A stretch of DNA of 64,000 nt, from positions 1-64,000 of the forward strand of contig LRMT01000049.1 of assembly GCA_001725945.1 (NCBI GenBank), in the 5' to 3' direction. The stretch's first letter is position 1, and each line of letters opens with the position of its first letter. The position numbers were made by a program, and so were the translations under genes. The notes beneath the pieces were generated by a model. The model saw only the letters and a program-made list of their open reading frames with translations, was not told where the DNA came from and did no database searches. The DNA comes from Cupriavidus sp. UYMMa02A. Lineage in GTDB: Bacteria > Pseudomonadota > Gammaproteobacteria > Burkholderiales > Burkholderiaceae. Positions 1-10,680 of the stretch are shown here, one piece after another.

Positions 1-199
1 AGCATCCGTGGCAACGCGGCTCCAACGAGAACACGAATGGCCTCTTGAGACAGTACTTGCCGAAAGGCACCGATCTCTCAGCCTATTCGCAAGCCAAGCT
101 CAACGCCATCGCCAGGCGGCTCAACGACGCCCGCGCAAGACACTAAACTTCGATACACCGGCTGAACGATTCCAACAAGCCGTTGCATCGACTGGTTGA
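1..199 (+). pseudogene. IS30-family transposase, C-terminal remnant
   Basis: The sequence begins inside a transposase. Read from base 3, it gives an IS30-type C-terminal DDE segment ([17 protein letters not shown], then LPKGTDLS), including the conserved catalytic Glu of the NENTNG motif, and stops at 144-146. The adjacent frame continues with [15 protein letters not shown] and ends at 197-199. The two halves join if one base is restored near 125-130, where the family reads RLN-x-RPRKTL. Only the last 65 or so residues are inside the window, so it cannot be judged whether the element is otherwise complete. No terminal inverted repeat could be identified after the stop. Confidence 0.8.
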
Positions 200-269
200 A
201 TCCGCACGGAAGAGCAGCCATTCGCCGCCGACGGATCGAGCGCCTCGATCCAGCTCAACGCAATGGTTC

Positions 270-319
270 GGTTAAACGATAACCAAAATTAAACGATTTA
301 CTAGTATTCAATCGTTTAA
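270..319. promoter_or_regulatory. Inverted repeats resembling LacI-family half-sites
   Basis: Two dyads are visible. GGTTA-AACGA-TAACC lies at 270-284. TTAAACGATT at 289-298 is repeated as AATCGTTTAA at 310-319, giving 10-bp arms and an 11-nt centre. The TTAAACG half-sites resemble the TTAAACGTTTAA palindromes before the porin and binding-protein genes downstream, but here the halves are separated. They lie upstream of the lipoprotein gene at 416 and overlap its likely promoter region. Assignment to the same LacI regulator is an inference. Confidence 0.4.
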
Positions 320-357
320 CTATAGGACTCAATTCCATTGCGATAATTTAGTCGAAC

Positions 358-386
358 ATTTTATGTTTTAATTGGTGGCCTATACT
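358..386 (+). promoter_or_regulatory. Possible sigma-70 promoter for the lipoprotein gene
   Basis: A TATACT -10 hexamer is at 381-386. A weak -35 (ATTTTA, about 358-363) sits 17 bp upstream, in an AT-rich stretch unusual for this window. It is 30 bp before the ATG at 416. The match to the -35 consensus is poor, so this rests mainly on the -10 and the position. Confidence 0.35.
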
Positions 387-415
387 GACAGTGAGTTGAA
401 GAGCGGAGGCATACC

Positions 416-928
416 ATGTCGGAAATTCCTCGATTTTCTAAAGCCAGCCTGGTCGTGACAACACTGCTATGTGGTTGTGCGGCTTTGACGCCAGTGCCGA
501 CCGGCCAGGCACTGATCGGTCAATCGTCTCCTGCCGTTGAGGCGCAGTTCGGTAGTGCGCCAGAGCAGTACCCACGAGCAGAAGGTGGCGTCAGATGGCT
601 ATATCCCACCCGTCCGCTGGGCCCCTACACGTACGCGGCCGATTTCGATCAGAGCGGACGCCTCACTGCATTCAACCAGATTCTGACGGCGAGAAATTTC
701 TTTTCCACAGTGCGGGTCGGCCAGTCGACACAAGACGATGTGTTGCGTGAATTTGGAAAGCCGGACTCGATAACAGATTTTCCATCAATGGGTGGAATGC
801 GTGTCTGGTCATATCGCTTCCTAAATGATGGCTGGTGGTGGTCATCGATGAACTTCTATTTTGACGGCAGCAACGTCGTGACACATACCCAAATTACCAA
901 TGATCCGTTGAATTTGCAGAATCTTTGA
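416..928 (+). CDS. Putative outer-membrane lipoprotein, SmpA/OmlA-like fold
   Basis: The product is a 170-residue lipoprotein. The N-terminus has a short hydrophobic signal and a lipobox, LCGC, ending at Cys21. The mature part has two similar segments of the type GQSxxxVxxxFG (near residues 33-46 and 101-115). This duplication is typical of small BamE/SmpA-related lipoproteins that pack against outer-membrane complexes. A good ribosome site, GGAGG at 404-408, supports the ATG. The gene stands alone between the IS30 remnant and the carbohydrate locus. The fold assignment comes from the repeated motif only, and the specific partner is unknown. Confidence 0.7.
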   Translation: MSEIPRFSKASLVVTTLLCGCAALTPVPTGQALIGQSSPAVEAQFGSAPEQYPRAEGGVRWLYPTRPLGPYTYAADFDQSGRLTAFNQILTARNFFSTVRVGQSTQDDVLREFGKPDSITDFPSMGGMRVWSYRFLNDGWWWSSMNFYFDGSNVVTHTQITNDPLNLQNL

Positions 929-1269
929 CTGGCGGCAAGTCGATGCGCAGCCTTGATCCGATGTGATTCAATCGTTGCTCGATTTTCCGGGAGGGCCACC
1001 AAGCGCCGTCAACGTAAAGCCGGGCAGGAGCATGCGCCTGGCGCTTAGACGCTACGGCCCAGTGTGCCCGGCGACACCAGCTTCGCAGCTTCCTTCAAGA
1101 CACTCACTGCTTTTGCTGTCCCCGTCGCAAAGGCAGGATAGCAACGCCTTGTAAGCGGCTAGTTGAGCACTAGCCCGACTTGATCGCACAGCCGTCCCTC
1201 TGCACATTCGCGAAAACGCCCATCGGGGAAAACACTGACTTCCCCTGCGTGGCTTCGTTGGCTAAATTA
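929..1269. other. Intergenic region without a supported gene
   Basis: No convincing gene is visible here. A short open frame at 963-1154 has no ribosome site and low-complexity composition. A hairpin GGGGAA/TTCCCC at 1225-1245 (6-bp arms, 9-nt loop) lies 100 bp before the porin start and may be a weak structure in the porin promoter region. Confidence 0.5.
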
Positions 1270-1283
1270 GTTAAACGTTTTCC
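1270..1283. promoter_or_regulatory. LacI-family operator upstream of porin
   Basis: GTTAAACGTTTTCC is a near-palindrome centred on the CG at 1276/1277. It matches the perfect sites at 2552-2565 and 15313-15326 except in the right arm. It lies 58 bp before the porin ATG, where repressor binding would overlap the promoter. A second dyad, TTTTCC-AAGT-GGAAAA (1278-1293), overlaps it. The likely ligand is the LacI-family protein encoded at 11398-12402. Confidence 0.6.
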
Positions 1284-1293
1284 AAGTGGAAAA

Positions 1294-1310
1294 CCTCGGG
1301 AAAACCGAGG
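1294..1310 (+). promoter_or_regulatory. Leader hairpin before porin
   Basis: CCTCGG-GAAAA-CCGAGG forms a 6-bp stem with a GAAAA loop, ending 31 nt before the porin ATG and just upstream of its purine-rich ribosome site (GGGGTGAGGGGAG). It may stabilise the porin mRNA leader. No function is proven. Confidence 0.4.
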
Positions 1311-1341
1311 ATACTAGCCAACCTGAAAGGGGTGAGGGGAG

Positions 1342-2465
1342 ATGAAGGGTAAATGTTTAACCGGCTTGGCTGCAATGGGCGTCGCCCTGAGCGTGCAGGC
1401 CCAGTCTAATGTGACGCTTTGGGGTCGCGTCGGTGGCGGGGTGGAGTACGTCAGCGGCATCAAGACTGGCCCGAATACCAGCGGATCACGAGTGGCAGAA
1501 GGCAGTCACTGGGGTACAAGCATCTGGGGCATGCGCGGCACCGAAGACCTGGGCGATGGCAATCAGGCACTTTTTCTGCTGGAAGGGGCGTTTGCCTCTG
1601 ACACCGGTGTTCAGGGCGGCGGAAAGCTGTTTCAGCGTGCGGCCTGGGTCGGGCTCAAGAATGAAAAGGCTGGCTTCCTGCGTCTGGGCCAAGGGAATTT
1701 CATCAATAACTATATCTGGGGCTACGATCCGTTCCTGCTGGAGGACTATTCCGCTTCCACGTTCACCAACTATCGCAATGGCTCGAAGCTGGCGAACGGT
1801 ATCCGCTATGAGTCACCTTCGTTTGGTGGACTGGAGTTTGCGGCACAGTTGAACCTGGGCGAGGGTCTAAATGGCTTCCGCTCAGGACCTGCCGACACGG
1901 TCGTGCAAAACGGTATGGCCTGGGGCGCGTCTGTCGCGTACCGTCAGCGACTTGGGAGGTGCGCGCCATCTACAACGAGCTCAACAACAAGGACGGCAAG
2001 ATGGACAACCTGTTCGTCGCGTCCCGTGAGCTGTTCCTCGGAGGCAAGGCACGGTTTGGTCCGGCATTGGTGCAGGCAGCCTGGGTTCATTACACCGCAC
2101 CTGATACTGCCGCAGGCTTGTCGAATCGTGCCGATCACCTGTGGGCAGGCCTGACCTACGATGTGACGCCGCGCTTCCATGCACAGAGCGCCATCTACAC
2201 GATGAAGGTTGGCAAGGGCAACTGGACCTCCGACCATGATGGCGAAGGTCGCGGTACGATGCTTGCGCTCGGCGGAATGTATGACCTGTCCAAGCGCACT
2301 TTCCTCTATGCGAACGTCGCCCACGTGTGGAACAGCGCCAACGCCAACTTCTCTGTGCGCCCGACGGCCCCAGGGTATGGAGATCCAATCACGGGCAACA
2401 GTACAACAACGCTGCCGGGCCATGGGCAGACAGGCGCCTTCGCGGGCATTATGCACAACTTCTGA
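1342..2465 (+). CDS. Burkholderia-type outer-membrane porin (one frame break)
   Basis: This is a trimeric-porin family protein for passive uptake of small solutes across the outer membrane. It begins with a signal peptide (about 20 residues, ending near VQAQ), followed by the typical first strand SNVTLWGRVGGGVEY, the FLLEGAF segment and a loop-3 region. It ends in Phe (GIMHNF), the outer-membrane assembly signal. The frame breaks at about 1944, where YR must be joined to SATWEVRAIYNEL; restoring one base gives 374 residues, the usual length. It is the first gene of the sugar locus and has a LacI-type operator in front, so it probably admits the sugar or oligosaccharide used by the ABC transporter that follows. 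Confidence 0.85.
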
Positions 2466-2551
2466 ATCACGATCATGCATGCCGGAGCGGGTAAACACTT
2501 AGCCTGGAGAACTTTGCAATGCCCTTCGGCCGTATATTATTTGCTCAATAG

Positions 2552-2565
2552 GTTAAACGTTTAAC
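2552..2565. promoter_or_regulatory. LacI-family operator, perfect palindrome
   Basis: GTTAAACGTTTAAC is a perfect 14-bp palindrome with the central CG characteristic of LacI/GalR-family operators. It lies 77 bp before the ATG of the sugar-binding protein gene. Matching sites precede the porin and the PL8 lyase. The regulator is probably the LacI-family protein at 11398-12402 in the same locus. Confidence 0.75.
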
Positions 2566-2641
2566 AAGATTTTCGAGCGAACCGGGGACGCAGGCCAGCT
2601 AGGCTGTCCCCGCGTAGTTCGCCTTGTATGTGGAGGAAGAC

Positions 2642-3883
2642 ATGAAGCGCCAACTTATCCCTGTTCTGCTGGGAAGCTTGCTGGGCATTGCAACGGCTAC
2701 GGCGAATGCAGCGCCCGTCGAATTGAACGTCAGTGCCTGGAAGGGCGGGGCCGCAGAACCGGCAGCGGTTCCCGAACTGATTGCAAAGTTCGAGAAGGAA
2801 AATCCGGACATCAAGATCAAGTTCGATTACATCGCCCGCAACGACACGACAACGATCCTGTCTTCTCGTCTGCAGGGTGGCTCCGCCCCTGACGTGATGA
2901 TGGTGGACCGCCCCTTGATGCGGCAATGGGCGTCGGCAGGCCAACTGTTGGACCTCAGCGGCGACCCGGCCATCGGCCGACTGTCCGCGGACGTGAAGCC
3001 GCTGGCCCAAGTCGGCGGCAAGACGTTCATGATGCCGATGGAGATCGTTGGCATCGGCATGTTTGCCAATATGGACCTGTTGAAAAAAGCGGGCGTCGAA
3101 CACGTGCCGACCACCATTGGTGAAATGAAGGCGACTTGCGGCAAGCTCCGCGCCGCAGGTATCACGCCACTGCTGTTGCCGGCCAAGGATGGTTGGGCGC
3201 CTGCCATGCTGGCTTTGTCCATGGGGCTGGCGCCAAGCGTGAAAGCGAATCCCGCTTTCGTAAGCGAGGTCGTTTCCGGCAAACAGAAATTCTCAGCAAG
3301 CCCCAACTTCAAGCAGGCCATTGCGTCGGTGAAGGAATTGGCTGAAGCCAAATGCTTCGATCCGAAGCTCAACGTTGGCATTGACCCGTGGGGACTTGGT
3401 CTGACCGAATTCACCGCCGGTCGCGTGGCCATGATGCCGCAGGGAGCCTGGAGCATCCAGAAGATGACGGTGGATGGTAAGGCTGTCAATTTTGCTTTCG
3501 CGCCGCTTCCAGGCCTCGATGGCGGCAAAGCGAGCGGCATTGACTTGTTGGGCACGGCATGGGCGGTCAATGCTTCTACGAAGAATGCGACGGCCGCCAA
3601 GCGCTGGGTGCAGTTCTGGACCAAGGATGAGAACCTCGGAAAGTTCCTGCAGGCGGAGGCCGCGTTCAGCCCGTTCGTGGATGGCGCAATTAGGCTACCA
3701 AAATCGGCCCAGCTCTACGCCGACGCGCGCAAGGCAGGCAACACGGTGCCACATCCCAAGGGGGATGTGTCGGCAGCATTCATTCAGGAAATGCAGAAGA
3801 GCATGACGGCGTACCTGTTGAATATCAACCAGGATTCGACTGCCGTACTGGCCCGCTGGGACAACGCGCCCCAGCAGCAATAG
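2642..3883 (+). CDS. ABC sugar transporter, periplasmic binding protein
   Basis: This 413-residue family-1 extracellular solute-binding protein captures a sugar or oligosaccharide in the periplasm and delivers it to the permease pair encoded next. The signal peptide ends at ATANA-AP. The mature start VELNVSAWKGGAAEP and the segment GGSAPDVMMVD, about 80 residues in, are typical of the MalE/UgpB-like cluster. The start at 2642 is preferred over the in-frame ATG at 2624 because GGAGGAAG (2632-2639) is correctly placed for it and the signal peptide then begins MKRQL. The gene is intact, with a perfect LacI-type palindrome upstream and a strong hairpin downstream. The substrate cannot be read from the sequence; the neighbours suggest a galactose- or uronate-containing sugar. 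Confidence 0.88.
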   Translation: MKRQLIPVLLGSLLGIATATANAAPVELNVSAWKGGAAEPAAVPELIAKFEKENPDIKIKFDYIARNDTTTILSSRLQGGSAPDVMMVDRPLMRQWASAGQLLDLSGDPAIGRLSADVKPLAQVGGKTFMMPMEIVGIGMFANMDLLKKAGVEHVPTTIGEMKATCGKLRAAGITPLLLPAKDGWAPAMLALSMGLAPSVKANPAFVSEVVSGKQKFSASPNFKQAIASVKELAEAKCFDPKLNVGIDPWGLGLTEFTAGRVAMMPQGAWSIQKMTVDGKAVNFAFAPLPGLDGGKASGIDLLGTAWAVNASTKNATAAKRWVQFWTKDENLGKFLQAEAAFSPFVDGAIRLPKSAQLYADARKAGNTVPHPKGDVSAAFIQEMQKSMTAYLLNINQDSTAVLARWDNAPQQQ

Positions 3884-3901
3884 ACCCTCGTTCTCACGTG
3901 G

Positions 3902-3933
3902 CGTTGATGCCACGGACGTTCGTGGCATCAACG
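3902..3933 (+). terminator. Intercistronic hairpin after the binding-protein gene
   Basis: CGTTGATGCCACG and CGTGGCATCAACG form a perfect 13-bp stem around a GACGTT loop in the 63-bp gap between the binding protein and the first permease. There is no T-tract. Such structures in binding-protein operons usually protect the upstream message or attenuate read-through, so that the binding protein is made in excess over the membrane parts. That role is inferred here. Confidence 0.65.
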
Positions 3934-3946
3934 ATGCAGGAATGAT

Positions 3947-4816
3947 ATGAACAAAAAGCACCACTTGATATGGTTCGCGGCCCCGGCGCTATTGCTGTAC
4001 GCAGTCTTCGGGATCTATCCGCTGATCAGCGCCGTGAAACTGAGCTTCACCAGCTTTGCAGGCGTGGGGGAGCCGAAATGGATCGGCCTGAAGAACTACA
4101 TCGAGATCCTCCTGGATCCGACCTATTTCGCGGTACTGAAGGTCACGCTGGCATATACGGTAATGGTCGTCACGGTCCAGAACCTGCTTGGCCTGGTGTT
4201 CGCCGCCTTGCTGTTTTCGGTGCCGAAGATCCGCAGCGGCGCCCGTGTAGCGTTGCTGGTTCCGAGCATGTATTCAGCAGTGATCGCGGCCTTTGTCTGG
4301 CAATACATCTACTCGCCGCTTGGCGGTGGCCTCAATGAAATCCTGAAGACGGTAGGACTGGCCGAGTATCAGAGCACGTGGCTGGGCGAGCCCTCCATCG
4401 CACTTTTCGCCGTCGCAACCGTCCAGATCTGGATGTACGTGGGGTACTCGACGGCCATCTTTCTCGCCGGCTACATGAGCATTCCCGCCGAACTGCACGA
4501 CGCGGCGTGGATCGATGGCGCCAATGCCTGGCAACGCTTTACCAGGATCGACGTGCCGCTGTTGGCGCCGTCATTCACGGTGAATATCACCCTGAGCACC
4601 ATCGGCACGCTCAAGAGCTTTGAACTGCCGCTCGTGCTGACGCAGGGTGGACCGGACGGCGCAACGACGACGCTGGGTCTGCAGATCTTCAACAGCCTGT
4701 TTAGCGATTATCGATTCGGCTTCTCCAGCGCATTGTCCATCGTCATGCTGCTGATGATCGTAACCATTGCCTACGCGCAGAACTGGTTTTTGCGCAAGCG
4801 GGAGCAATCCGTATGA
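3947..4816 (+). CDS. ABC sugar transporter permease, MalF/UgpA type
   Basis: The product is a 289-residue inner-membrane permease with about six hydrophobic segments, starting with LIWFAAPALLLYAVFGIYPL. The cytoplasmic EAA loop that docks on the ATPase is at about residues 180-210 (AELHDAAWIDGANAWQRF). It pairs with the next gene, whose ATG overlaps this stop codon (ATGA at 4813-4816), indicating translational coupling. The gene is intact. Together with the binding protein at 2642 and the ATPase at 7664 it makes a complete CUT1-type sugar importer. Confidence 0.88.
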   Translation: MNKKHHLIWFAAPALLLYAVFGIYPLISAVKLSFTSFAGVGEPKWIGLKNYIEILLDPTYFAVLKVTLAYTVMVVTVQNLLGLVFAALLFSVPKIRSGARVALLVPSMYSAVIAAFVWQYIYSPLGGGLNEILKTVGLAEYQSTWLGEPSIALFAVATVQIWMYVGYSTAIFLAGYMSIPAELHDAAWIDGANAWQRFTRIDVPLLAPSFTVNITLSTIGTLKSFELPLVLTQGGPDGATTTLGLQIFNSLFSDYRFGFSSALSIVMLLMIVTIAYAQNWFLRKREQSV

Positions 4817-5693
4817 GCACCACCACCTTGCCGCGTGTCGAGGGACGTTCCCGCGGCCATACGCTGACCAGCTTGCGAGGCATGTCCGGAATGTTCCGTT
4901 CGGCCCTGGCCGTCGGTATCGCCGCTGTCATCCTGCTTCCTATCTTCTACATGCTGATGATGTCAGTCCGCTCCGGCAGCGAGATCGCCGCGGCTCCGCT
5001 CGGGTTGCCAGGGGCTTTCACTGGGAGAACTACGTCCGGACATTTGCTGCCATGAATTACTGGCGCAGCGTAGCGAACACGCTGGGAATCACCGTCGCAG
5101 TCACGGTATTGGTTTCCGTGATTGCCTCGATGGCGGCATATCCGCTGGCCCGCATCCGCGGTGCGATCTCGAGCTTCCTGTATATGGTGCTCACGCTCGG
5201 CCTGACCATCCCGATGTTCGTGAGCCTGACACCGATCTATCTGCTGCTGCGTGACCTAGGGCTTCTCAACTCGTATGCCGGCATCATTTTGGCCTACACC
5301 GTACTCAACTTGCCGCTCGGGGTGTTTTTCTATGCGAGCTTCCTGAAGAGTGTGCCGATGGAACTGGAGGAAGCCGCAGTGCTGGACGGCTGCACCCCAT
5401 GGCAGGTGTACCGCTACATCATCCTGCCCCTGCTAAGGCCGATCACCGGCACGCTGGCGATGTTTGTCACGCTCCATGTTTGGAACGATCTTGTCTATCC
5501 GCTGCTGTTCCTGTCGGATCCGGAGAAGTTTCCGATCACGGTTTCCGTGTTCCGCTTCATCGGCACCATGGACGTGGATCCAACCAAGCTGTTCCCGGCT
5601 GCCGTAATGGGGACGCTGCCGCTGCTGATCATGTTCATCGTCCTCCAGCGCCAGATTGTCGCTGGCATTACCGCCGGTGCCGTAAAGGGGTAA
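4813..5693 (+). CDS. ABC sugar transporter permease, MalG/UgpE type (one frame break)
   Basis: This is the second inner-membrane permease of the importer. The first 65 or so residues carry the N-terminal membrane segment (VGIAAVILLPIFYMLMMS). The frame then breaks near 5010-5020, within LPG-AF/GFHWENYV, where a G run occurs. The following frame gives the remaining membrane segments and the EAA loop (MELEEAAVLDGCTPWQVY, about residue 180). Restoring one base gives 293 residues, the normal length. Translation is coupled to the first permease by a 4-nt overlap. The break is more likely a sequence error than a true mutation, because both sides are conserved and no other defect is seen. Confidence 0.85.
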
Positions 5694-5696
5694 GCC

Positions 5697-6482
5697 ATGG
5701 GTGAAATGCACTACAACCTCGCCGGGCGCATCGTTGTCGTAACCGGAGGCGGTGCCGGGATCGGACTCGGCATTGTCAAAGTACTGGCCGGACAGGGTGC
5801 GCGCGTTGTGATGGCCGAATGCAATTCGGCTGGCCACGAGGTGGCTGCGGATCTCAGGAAAGCGAACCTCGACGTGAGGTGCGTGCCGTGCGACGTAAGC
5901 GACCCGCAAAGCATCGCAGAGCTGTTTTCGCTCGTTGCACGCGAGTACGGCGGCGTCGACGGACTCGTCAACAACGCTGGGCTGACAATCCATGAGGACT
6001 TTCTGGAAGCAAGTCTGGAGAACTGGCAGCGGATGATCAACACCAATCTGCGCTCGGTGTTCCTGTGTACGCAGCATGCCGCACGCTTGATGAAGGACGC
6101 GGGCCGTGGCGCCATCGTCAATCTGTCCTCGAATCACGCCGGTGCCAGCATGGAAGGCTTCGAGGGCTACGCCGCGACCAAGGGCGGAATTTGCGCCATG
6201 ACACGCGCCATGGCCTGGAGCCTGGGGCAGTACGGCATCCGGGTGAACTCGCTGAGCCCGGGCCTGACCCTGACTGACCACATCGGCCAACTGATGCAGG
6301 ACAGACCGCAACTCCAGCGCTTCTATCCGTCCCTGCATGCCACCCGACGTATCAACGCACCTGAGGACGTCGGGCAGATCGCCGCGTTCCTGATATCGGA
6401 TGCCTCGATCGGCCTCACCGGTGCGGATCTGCTGGCGGACAACGGCCTGTCGGCGCATCTTTTCAATCGCCACGAAGACTGA
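5697..6482 (+). CDS. SDR-family NAD(P)-dependent sugar dehydrogenase
   Basis: This intact 261-residue classical short-chain dehydrogenase has the cofactor motif TGGGAGIG at residues 16-23, NNAG near 89, and the catalytic YAATK with Tyr at about 158. It starts three bases after the permease stop and ends two bases before the galactonate dehydratase gene. That position, beside lactonase, dehydratase, kinase and aldolase genes, suggests oxidation of an aldose to its lactone as the first step of a De Ley-Doudoroff route, for example a D-galactose 1-dehydrogenase. An alternative is a keto-deoxy sugar acid dehydrogenase of the KduD type. The family is certain; the substrate is not. Confidence 0.8.
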   Translation: MGEMHYNLAGRIVVVTGGGAGIGLGIVKVLAGQGARVVMAECNSAGHEVAADLRKANLDVRCVPCDVSDPQSIAELFSLVAREYGGVDGLVNNAGLTIHEDFLEASLENWQRMINTNLRSVFLCTQHAARLMKDAGRGAIVNLSSNHAGASMEGFEGYAATKGGICAMTRAMAWSLGQYGIRVNSLSPGLTLTDHIGQLMQDRPQLQRFYPSLHATRRINAPEDVGQIAAFLISDASIGLTGADLLADNGLSAHLFNRHED

Positions 6483-6484
6483 AT

Positions 6485-7633
6485 ATGAAGATCGCAAAGC
6501 TTGAACTGTTTCGGGTAGCGCCGCGCTGGCAATTCCTGAAGATCGAAACCGACGAAGGCCTGTCCGGCTGGGGGGAGCCAATCGTCGAAGGGCGTGCGGA
6601 AACGACAGCGGCTGCGGTCGAGGAACTATCCGACTACCTGATCGGCAAGGACCCGAGGAACATCGAGGACCTGTTCCAGGTGATGTACCGCGGCGGGTTT
6701 ATCGCGGGGGCCCGTGCTCAGCAGTGCGATATCCGGCATTGAACAAGCCTTGTGGGACATCAAGGGCAAGGGGCTGGGCGTTCCCGTCTATGAACTGCTG
6801 GGTGGTCCGGTGAGAGACAAAGTCAGGCTCTATGCTCACGTGCACGGCAATTCCCCCGAGGAATACGCCGCCAATGCGCGCAAGCTGGTCGATGCCGGCT
6901 ATACCGACCTGAAGATGGGAGTGGTCGCCGAAACCGACTGGGTTGAGCGGCCCGCTTCGATTGACGCAGCCGTTGCCAAGTTTGCAGCAGTGCGCGAAGC
7001 GGTCGGGCGCGACGTGGGGTGGGCATCGACTTCCACGGGCGTGTACGTCGTCCTGTGGCGAAGGTCATCGCGAAAGCCATTGAGCCATTCGACCCGATGT
7101 TCTATGAGGAACTACTGCTGCCGGGAAATATTGATGCCCTGCGCGAAGTGGCCCGGACCTGTGCGGTGCCATTGGCTACCGGTGAACGGATGTTCACCCG
7201 TTGGGAATTCAAAGCGATCCTGGAAGCCGGTGTTGTGGACATCATCCAGCCTGATGTCAGCCATGCCGGAGGTATCTGGGAGATGCGCAAGATCGCTGCC
7301 ATGGCCGAAGCCTACGACGTCGCGGTTGCGCCGCACTGCCCGCTGGGCCCCTTGACGTTGGCGGCTTCCCTGCAGATCGATTACTGCACACCCAACGCCT
7401 TTATCCAGGAGCAATCCACCAACGTTGCCTATCACGCGGACAGTGAAAACGCCATGTTCCGCTATGTGCATGACAACCCGTTTGAGTTCCGGGACGGTTT
7501 TGTGTCTCGCACGGCGAGGCCGGGGCTAGGCGTTGAGATCAACGAGGAAGCGGTACGTGAAGCGGCCGTGACCGGCCATCGCTGGCGCAACCCGATATTC
7601 CGCCTTGAGGATGGCTCGCTCGCCGAATGGTGA
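6485..7633 (+). CDS. dgoD: D-galactonate dehydratase (two frame breaks)
   Basis: This enolase-superfamily (mandelate racemase group) enzyme converts D-galactonate to 2-keto-3-deoxy-D-galactonate. The N-terminus [19 protein letters not shown] and the segment [18 protein letters not shown] follow E. coli DgoD closely as remembered. Later motifs are GIDFHGR (metal Asp and catalytic His), ATGERMF (metal Glu), PDVSHAGGI and APHCPLGPL, and the end is [15 protein letters not shown]. The frame slips in a G run near 6706-6710 and again near 7015. The two shifts cancel, and 6485-7633 encodes 382 residues, the E. coli length. Both slips sit in homopolymers, suggesting sequencing error. Confidence 0.88.
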
Positions 7634-7663
7634 GGCGCGGGCGCTAACGAACAGAGAATTGAC

Positions 7664-8751
<1,088 letters not shown>

Positions 8752-8811
8752 TGACGGTTCCGACGTGGGTTGAGATAAAAACAGCAAAGCAATTTAGAGG
8801 TTGATCCGGGA

Positions 8812-9719
8812 ATGCATATTCGACTTGTACAGGCCGCCAACGCGATTCTTGGCGAAGGGCCGCTCTGGTGCGCAGAGGAAGAGGCGCTTTATTGGGTCGA
8901 TATCGCACGCCCCGGCGTCTATCGCTACGCGCCGGGAGTGGGACAGACCGGCGCGTGGACGCTGCCGGAGAAGGTGGGATGCATCGCCGGTCTCGAGGAC
9001 GGGCGCTTGCTGCTTGCGCTGCAAAGCGGCCTGTTTGCGTTGTCCACCAAAGGGGGAACACTGGCTCGCCTGACGTCGGCGGCGCATGCCACGGAACATC
9101 ACCGGTTCAACGACGGTGGCGTGGATCCTGGCGGCCGCTTCTGGGTCGGCTCCATGAACGAGAAGAGTGGGGGCGCTCCGGGAAGATGTATCGCTTTGAC
9201 GGGAAAAATGAGCTGGCCGAGGTGAACAATGGTTGGACTTGCCCCAACGGCATCGGCTGGAGCCCGGATGGCACGGTCATGTACGCGACGGATTCCGCAT
9301 TGCGCACCATCTGGCGGTACGAGTATTCCCCCCAAAGCGGCACGCTCGGCGAACGTAGCGTCTTCGCCAGGTTTGACAACGGTGTGCCGGACGGCCTCGC
9401 CGTGGACGCCGACGGCTATGTCTGGTCGGCGCTATGGGATGGGTGGAGCGTGGTGCGCCTGAATCCGCAGGGGGCGGTGGAAACGACACTACGCATGCCC
9501 GTTCAGCGGCCCACCAGCCTGGCATTCGGCGGGAAAGACCTGCGGACGCTCTATGTCACGTCGGCCACGATCAACGTTGGCAACGAAGGGCTGCATGCCG
9601 GTCCGTTGGCTGGCGGCCTGTTTGCCGTCGAGGTGTCGGTGCCCGGGATGGCGGTAGAGCGCGTCAGGCTCGATCCGGGACAGGTGCAGAGGACCAGCGT
9701 CCGGAGTGTGAGGCCATGA
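8812..9719 (+). CDS. SMP-30/gluconolactonase-type sugar lactonase (one frame break)
   Basis: This beta-propeller lactonase hydrolyses an aldono- or aldaro-lactone to the free acid. The start MHIRLVQAANAILGEGPLW contains the metal-binding Glu of the GEGP motif. RFNDGGVDPGGRFWVGSM carries the conserved Asn/Asp, and CPNGIGWSPDGTVMY and DGLAVDADGYVWSA carry the remaining propeller and metal motifs. The frame breaks near 9165-9180. One restored base gives 302 residues. The stop overlaps the start of the KDGal kinase gene (ATGA at 9716-9719), so the two are translated together. It probably supplies galactonate to the dehydratase at 6485. Confidence 0.84.
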
Positions 9720-10680
9720 TGATCTGTCCTGATCGCAACTTGCCACCATCCGACCCGCGAGCCGAGAGGGAAGCGCCTGCGCTGATCGCCGTGGATTGGG
9801 GGACCTCTTCATTCCGTGCCGCGCTGATGTCAGCCGGCGGTTCGGTCCTGTCGTCTGTATCCACCACAGATGGCATTGCGAAGGTACCGGCATCGGATTT
9901 TTATGGAGTGTTCAAGCGGATACTGGCCGACTGGGAGAGCGAGATCCGCACGCTGCCGATCTATTTGTGCGGAATGGTCGGAAGCCGCCAGGGCTGGGTG
10001 GAGGCCGGCTATGCAGACTGCCCAGCCGGCTTTGACGCTATTGCTCGGTCTGTCGTGCGAAGGGATCTTGAGGGCATGGCCACGCGATTCATCCCAGGAT
10101 TGCACAGCCATGAACTACCCTACGGCCATGATGTGATGCGGGGCGAGGAAACACAGGTGATTGGCGTGATGGGGTTCGACCGCGAAGAGCTTGTCGTTAC
10201 ACCCGGCACGCACTCCAAGTGGATCCTGTGCAGTAACCAGTCAGTCACGCAGTTCAGGACTTTCATGACGGGCGATCTGTACGCTGCAATGAAATCGCAC
10301 ACCATTCTGGCCCACTCGATTGGAGCAGGGCAGTCGCCTTCAACGGATTCCCCCGCCTTTACGCAAGGCGTAAGGCCGGCCATTCGTCGGTCAGCCTGAT
10401 GGCCGATGCGTTCGCCGTACGGGCGCGCAGCCTGTATGAAGGCGAGGATTTCGATGCGGTGAGCTACCTTTCAGGCCTGCTCATTGGCGAGGAACTGGCC
10501 GCGGGCGCTACCTGTTTTCCGGCTGCCCGTCGCATTGGGGTGAAACTCATTGGTTCGCCAGCGCTGACCGCGTGCTATGCGTATGCAGCCGCGTGCCTGG
10601 ATATCGGGGCCGAAGTGGCGGATCCGAATGCAAGCTTTCTGGGTTGCCACCAGGTGGCCCGATTCAATGGAGAAGTATGA
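9716..10680 (+). CDS. dgoK: 2-dehydro-3-deoxygalactonokinase (one frame break)
   Basis: The enzyme phosphorylates 2-keto-3-deoxygalactonate at C6. The actin-like ATPase fold begins with IAVDWGTSSFRAALM, the family phosphate-binding loop. GMVGSRQGWVEAGY and VTPGTHSKWI are highly conserved in DgoK. The frame breaks at about 10375-10390 (GVR must join KAGHSSVSLMADAF). The remainder FAVRARSL and YLSGLLIGEEL is typical, and the corrected length is 321 residues. The start overlaps the lactonase stop, and the stop overlaps the aldolase start (ATGA at 10677-10680), so lactonase, kinase and aldolase form a tightly coupled set. Confidence 0.86.

Noticed and set aside
963..1154. Short open frame before porin 1
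   Set aside because: No ribosome site, no family features, and composition like non-coding sequence.
5433..6581. Long open frame (382 codons) on the minus strand
   Set aside because: It lies opposite permease 2 and the SDR gene, which have clear motifs; long antisense frames are common in GC-rich DNA.
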